NCBI GenBank assembly: GCA_009840005.1
Contig: VXOR01000061.1
Location: 79,724-143,723, forward strand
Length of the DNA: 64,000 bases
Direction of reading: 5' to 3'
Source: Gemmatimonadota bacterium
GTDB taxonomy: Bacteria > Latescibacterota > UBA2968 > UBA8231
Within the stretch, counting starts at the first letter, position 1; each line of letters opens with the position of its first letter. Below the pieces are notes generated by a model. The model was not told where the DNA came from, searched no databases, and was given only the letters and a program-made list of their open reading frames with translations. Positions 60,426 through 64,000 of this stretch are shown piece after piece. A program made the translations under genes and the position numbers.

Positions 60426-62326
60426 GGTCGGTACCCACCTCCCATCTCGCCCTGCCCCAGCGCGACTGCAGCCCACACCAGCCGCATCGCTACCTCGCCG
60501 CAAATCATTCCCAAGAAAAACGGCATGACCCGCCGATAGGTTTGCGCCCCGCCGTAGCGCACCGCCAGCCATTTACACAACCAGCCGCACAACACCGATC
60601 CCCACACCAGCCAGCCAAAACCCGTGCCAAACACAAAGCCCATCGGATGCAAGGGCCAGCGCAGAAAGTGCTGGCGCATCAACGCCAAGAAATAAGTACA
60701 GCCCGCCCCAACCGCGTGAAATCCCAAGCGCACCCAATCCGTACCCCCATCCACCGTACCCGCGTCTTTGAACAAGTAGTTGTAGTAGCGGCCAATGCGC
60801 GCTTCAGACCGCGCACCGCCCTGCTCCTGCAAGGCAAACAGCCCATGCTCGTACATCGTTTCCAGCGAAAACACATAGCCGGCTCCCAGCCCAACGGCTA
60901 ACCCCAAAGCCATCCCCCAAATCAAGCGGCGCGGCGACACGCCGTGGATCTCGGCCAACTTCAGCCCCTCAAATTGCAGGGCGGGCCAGATCCCAATCAT
61001 CGTAAAACCAAACACCGCCAAGAAGCCAAATCCCATGTAGGTCTCGTCGGCAAAATGCCCAGCCCCGGTCCCCAAGACCACGAAGAACAGATAGCCCACA
61101 ATCTGCGGCATTCCCACAATGGGCAACCCTCCGTCGATCCGCAGCCGCGCAAACGTCAACGCCAACAGCAACACCAGCACCAGTGCCGCAATGCCCATCA
61201 GCGGCGGCACCCCCAAAGCCGTAGTCCACGCCCACAACACCAGCACCCCAATCACCAACCCCCACGTCGCCCGGCTGCGCCAAGAGATCGCCGCCGCCAA
61301 GGCCCGCCGCGCCGACCACAGACTGAACAATCCCAAAAACAGCAAGCCGCCGCGCGCCTGCGTCATAAAAAAGGGAAAGTGACTCGGCCAATCTAGCCAC
61401 GGCGACCCGTGCCCGGGGATAAAGTCACCGCGATATTCCGAGCGCCCGAGGAAATGAGCCACCAGCAATTGCACGCGGGTGAGCAAATAAAAAAACCACG
61501 TGCTGAACGACACCTCCACGGGCGCGAGAAACGCCGCACCCACCAGCAGTGGGACAAACTCAAAGTGGAACGGCGACTCAAAAGGGGCCATGGCTTTCCA
61601 CGGATCGTCGAGCAGGAAATGCTCCATTGCCAATCTCGTGGTGATCTCGGGCACAGACGGCATGTAGTGATGCCATCCATTGATCCCCAACAGCAAGGTC
61701 GGCACCAGCGCACCCCACCAAAACAGCCGCTGGCCAAACAAGTCTCCGGCAATGAGGGCGCGGGGCACTTCCAATAGCGGGAATCCCAACCGCTCGGTCT
61801 CCAGCCAGCGCTGCCGCAACAGCCACACCAAGCAAAAGCAGGTCAAAAAGAACGCGCCGAAAAACACACTCCACATCGCCAACGGCCACAGCCACTCCCC
61901 CCAGGGCACGGCCGCGCCGCCTTCAAACGCCCCGATGGCCGGGGCCTCATTCGGCCCGCCCGGCACCAACCAGTCCGGGACAACTTTCAGAAAGCGATAA
62001 TAGGGGCCGGTCGGCTGGGCAAAGCCCCCGTAGAAACCCGTCACCAAGCCCGGCAAAAACCGGTGCATCAGACCGGAAGCGGTCGCTGACACCCCAATTA
62101 CCAGCGCGGCGTAAAGCACCGCACGATCCCCCGGGCCGATCCAGCGACGCATTAAGGCAGCGGCCGCCAAAGCCCCTATTGGCACGGCGAGAAAGACCTG
62201 CGCCCCCGGCATACTCCCGGCCCCGGCCAAATGCGGGCCGTTGTACAGCAACTCGACGCGCTGGAGCAACCACCCGCTCGCGACCGTGATGCCGATGATG
62301 AGCGCGGCTAAGCGCAGCGCGGCCAT
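60422..62326 (-). CDS. OPT-like multi-pass membrane protein (DUF6785/DUF6784 type), first copy
   Basis: A 634-aa membrane protein of 12 or more hydrophobic segments. RQRWLETERLGFPLLEVPRA near 170 resembles the RVTSDVERLPFPLAPVA block of its neighbour, showing common ancestry, and FARLRIDGGLPIVGMPQIV near 400 and PALQFEGLKLAEIHGVSPRR near 450 are also family-like. ATG at 62326. The stop overlaps the start of the second copy (GTGA), so both are likely subunits of one complex or a duplicated transporter. No binding protein or ATPase is nearby, consistent with secondary transport. Confidence 0.77.
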   Translation of the reverse strand: MAALRLAALIIGITVASGWLLQRVELLYNGPHLAGAGSMPGAQVFLAVPIGALAAAALMRRWIGPGDRAVLYAALVIGVSATASGLMHRFLPGLVTGFYGGFAQPTGPYYRFLKVVPDWLVPGGPNEAPAIGAFEGGAAVPWGEWLWPLAMWSVFFGAFFLTCFCLVWLLRQRWLETERLGFPLLEVPRALIAGDLFGQRLFWWGALVPTLLLGINGWHHYMPSVPEITTRLAMEHFLLDDPWKAMAPFESPFHFEFVPLLVGAAFLAPVEVSFSTWFFYLLTRVQLLVAHFLGRSEYRGDFIPGHGSPWLDWPSHFPFFMTQARGGLLFLGLFSLWSARRALAAAISWRSRATWGLVIGVLVLWAWTTALGVPPLMGIAALVLVLLLALTFARLRIDGGLPIVGMPQIVGYLFFVVLGTGAGHFADETYMGFGFLAVFGFTMIGIWPALQFEGLKLAEIHGVSPRRLIWGMALGLAVGLGAGYVFSLETMYEHGLFALQEQGGARSEARIGRYYNYLFKDAGTVDGGTDWVRLGFHAVGAGCTYFLALMRQHFLRWPLHPMGFVFGTGFGWLVWGSVLCGWLCKWLAVRYGGAQTYRRVMPFFLGMICGEVAMRLVWAAVALGQGEMGGGYRP

Positions 62327-62527
62327 CTCGTAAATCTTTCTACCATTTCTTGCGTTGTCCCCTAGCTGCCGACCCTTTGAGGCTTTAGATCATCTTATAT
62401 TGACTTAGAGGCTTGGTATTCTACTATATAGATAGATTAGATAGGAAACCGAGTTTGAACGTCATAAGAGCGGCCTCATATTGGTCGAGTTAAGGATATT
62501 CCTCTTCCGAAGAAAGCAAAACACTCC
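62327..62527 (+). promoter_or_regulatory. Divergent intergenic region with candidate promoter
   Basis: On the plus strand TTGACT (62400-62405) is followed after 17-19 nt by ACTATATAG (62423-62431), which can supply a -10 such as CTATAT. It lies about 100 nt before the restriction-modification ATG at 62528. The region is AT-rich compared with flanks. Confidence 0.4.
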
Positions 62528-64000
62528 ATGAATCAAAATCAAAACCTCGAGGCACTAATCGAAAATCATGCCAATATCATGGCTAAGCGAATGATAGCAG
62601 CCGTTACGAAGGCAAGGTCTGAAGAAGACATTCGCCATGAGTGCAACAAGCTTATTGACGAGTTCATCGAGAAAGCAGGGCTAACTGTCGAAGGTCGCCA
62701 TGAATACGGCTTAGCGGGCGGGCATATCGACTCGAAATACGGCGGTGTGGTCATCGAATATAAGAACCCAAAGGGCTCCAGCAAAATTACAGAGGATAAG
62801 AACGCGCCGGGTTTCAAGGCCGTCGTTGAGCAACTCAACAAGCGGTTCCGGGACTTTCAGGCAGAAGAGCATGTCGGTATGGATCGTATCCTTGGCGTGG
62901 GCTGCGATGGCGACACGATTGTCTTTGTACGGAAACGCGGGACCAAGCTCGACGCCGAGGATCCTCAGCCTGTCACGCCGCATACGGTCCAACGCCTGCT
63001 CAGGGCGATTATCTCGCTAGGCGCACGAGGGCTTTCCTTCACGCCCGAAAACCTAGCTTCCTACTTCGGCTCCGAGGGTCAGAGTGCACAAAAGGGCGTC
63101 CAGCACATTCATGCCCTAATTCACGCAACCGACAATCCCAAGGCTGAGATGTTCTTCAGCCAGTGGCAAATTCTCTTCGGAGAGGTATGCGGCTACGACA
63201 TCCACGGTCAGAACGTCAAAGTGAAAAAACTGGCCGACCATTATGACGTGCCCAACTCTGATCCGGCTGAACTTCTATTCGCCGTTCACACTTACTATGC
63301 CATATTTATGAAGATGCTGGCCGCCGAAATTGTCTCGTCCTTTTCGCCGCTTGGGATCTCAACGCTCAAGAAACTCATTTCCGCGCCTACTTCAGCCAAA
63401 TTACGGGACGAATTGCATAATCTGGAACAGGGTGGCATCTGGTCTCAAATTGGCATCCGCAACTTTCTCGAAGGCGATCTCTTCTCTTGGTATCTCGACG
63501 CTTGGAATGAGGACTGCGCGGATGCCGTCCGCACCATGACGCAAGCACTTGACCAATTCGACCCAACTACCCTGAGCGTTGATCCCGCTGAGTCCCGCGA
63601 CTTGCTTAAGCAACTCTACCAACAACTCTTTCCCAAATCCGTCCGCCACGACCTTGGTGAATACTACACACCCGATTGGCTAGCCGAACTCGTACTCGAC
63701 GAACTCGGCTACGACGGCGACCCAGACAAGCGTTTGCTCGATCCTGCTTGTGGCTCGGGCACTTTTCTCGTCATGGCACTGAATCGCGTCAAAACGTGGT
63801 ACGACGAACACCGCTACGAATGCGGCTTTGGCGAAGACGAACTTTTGCAGAAAATTTTGCGGAACATCATCGGCTTTGACCTCAATCCGCTGGCGGTTAT
63901 GGCGGCTCGCACCAACTACCTGATGGCCATCCGCGAACTATTACGTCATGCGGACAACATCGAATTGCCCGTTTACTTGTGCGATTCAATCATGACGCCC
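62528..64000 (+). CDS. Restriction-modification protein: PD-(D/E)XK domain fused to N6-adenine methyltransferase (partial)
   Basis: An open frame from ATG 62528 to the window edge (491 residues visible, not ended). Residues about 60-85 carry a nuclease-like motif, GHIDSKYGGVVIEYKNPK, with Asp and the E-x-K pair. The methyltransferase motif I, LLDPACGSGTFLV, is near 403-415, preceded by DLGEYYTPDWLAELV, the standard lead-in of N6-adenine methylases; FDLNPLAVMAARTNYL follows. The NPPY catalytic motif would lie beyond the edge. The layout fits a type IIG or similar single-chain R-M enzyme. It is divergent from the OPT-like genes and is less G+C-rich than they are. Confidence 0.85.
   Translation, partial: MNQNQNLEALIENHANIMAKRMIAAVTKARSEEDIRHECNKLIDEFIEKAGLTVEGRHEYGLAGGHIDSKYGGVVIEYKNPKGSSKITEDKNAPGFKAVVEQLNKRFRDFQAEEHVGMDRILGVGCDGDTIVFVRKRGTKLDAEDPQPVTPHTVQRLLRAIISLGARGLSFTPENLASYFGSEGQSAQKGVQHIHALIHATDNPKAEMFFSQWQILFGEVCGYDIHGQNVKVKKLADHYDVPNSDPAELLFAVHTYYAIFMKMLAAEIVSSFSPLGISTLKKLISAPTSAKLRDELHNLEQGGIWSQIGIRNFLEGDLFSWYLDAWNEDCADAVRTMTQALDQFDPTTLSVDPAESRDLLKQLYQQLFPKSVRHDLGEYYTPDWLAELVLDELGYDGDPDKRLLDPACGSGTFLVMALNRVKTWYDEHRYECGFGEDELLQKILRNIIGFDLNPLAVMAARTNYLMAIRELLRHADNIELPVYLCDSIMTP

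Noticed and set aside
60426..60572. Longer start of the second OPT-like protein.
   Set aside because: It would overlap the first copy by 150 nt, while GTG 60425 gives a standard GTGA overlap.
1..64000. CRISPR arrays.
   Set aside because: No set of regularly spaced 24-40-bp direct repeats with unique spacers was seen; the repeats found are short palindromes or simple tandem units.

Overview
The window is about 60% G+C and comes from a Gram-negative bacterium. It encodes lipoproteins with lipoboxes, a TolC-type outer-membrane protein, MlaC-type periplasmic proteins and a bifunctional class A PBP. FG-GAP/ASPIC proteins, OPT-like transporters, a lone dimethylformamidase-like protein and many short interspersed repeats suggest an uncultivated lineage of the Latescibacterota/Poribacteria type. 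That placement is inference; no taxonomic marker was tested. The left edge holds a T15 and a C20 homopolymer that look like a contig end.

Layout. (1) 0.1-7.6 kb, minus strand: M23 endopeptidase, Minf_1886-type protein, larC, FG-GAP protein, sugar isomerase-like TIM barrel, and a peptide-type ABC binding protein with its DppB-like permease. (2) 7.7-13.2 kb: rlmN, a YdjM-like membrane protein, a decayed Cys-rich P-domain protein, and a GerW/DUF2953 pair. (3) 13.5-20.9 kb: a large exported protein, a PBP1a, a TPR/FG-GAP/ASPIC lipoprotein and tRNA-Gly(GCC). (4) 21.0-27.9 kb: a five-gene minus-strand operon of TolC, an MlaC-like/DUF3047 fusion, MlaC, an MMPL/RND pump and an FAD oxidoreductase; this is the best candidate for an undescribed envelope transport system. 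(5) 28.1-34.6 kb, plus strand: uvrA, M24 peptidase, queC and the dimethylformamidase-like gene. (6) 34.6-40.6 kb: a graveyard of one type I restriction-modification system (hsdM, hsdS and hsdR all broken) filled with toxin-antitoxin genes and an internally deleted IS982-type element. It is flanked by diverged direct copies of the 3' end of the preceding gene and separates queC from queF. (7) 40.6-43.1 kb: queF, a DUF5343-like protein and a Gfo/Idh/MocA oxidoreductase.

(8) 43.1-55.4 kb, minus strand: a long amino-acid operon read ilvC, a 44-codon small ORF, leuA, leuC, an MNT-HicB-HicA cassette, leuD, a small membrane protein, leuB, cimA, argJ, an aminotransferase and accA. Upstream of ilvC is an unannotated 38-codon leader peptide with a dense run of Leu and Ile codons, followed by interleaved pairings, which fits attenuation by branched-chain amino acids. 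With cimA beside leuBCD the cluster can make 2-oxobutyrate, and so isoleucine, from pyruvate and acetyl-CoA without threonine. (9) 55.4-64 kb: repeat-rich intergenic DNA, an orphan lipoprotein, a FemAB/BioF2-like acyltransferase, two overlapping OPT-like membrane proteins, and the start of a PD-(D/E)XK plus N6-adenine methyltransferase protein that runs off the right edge.
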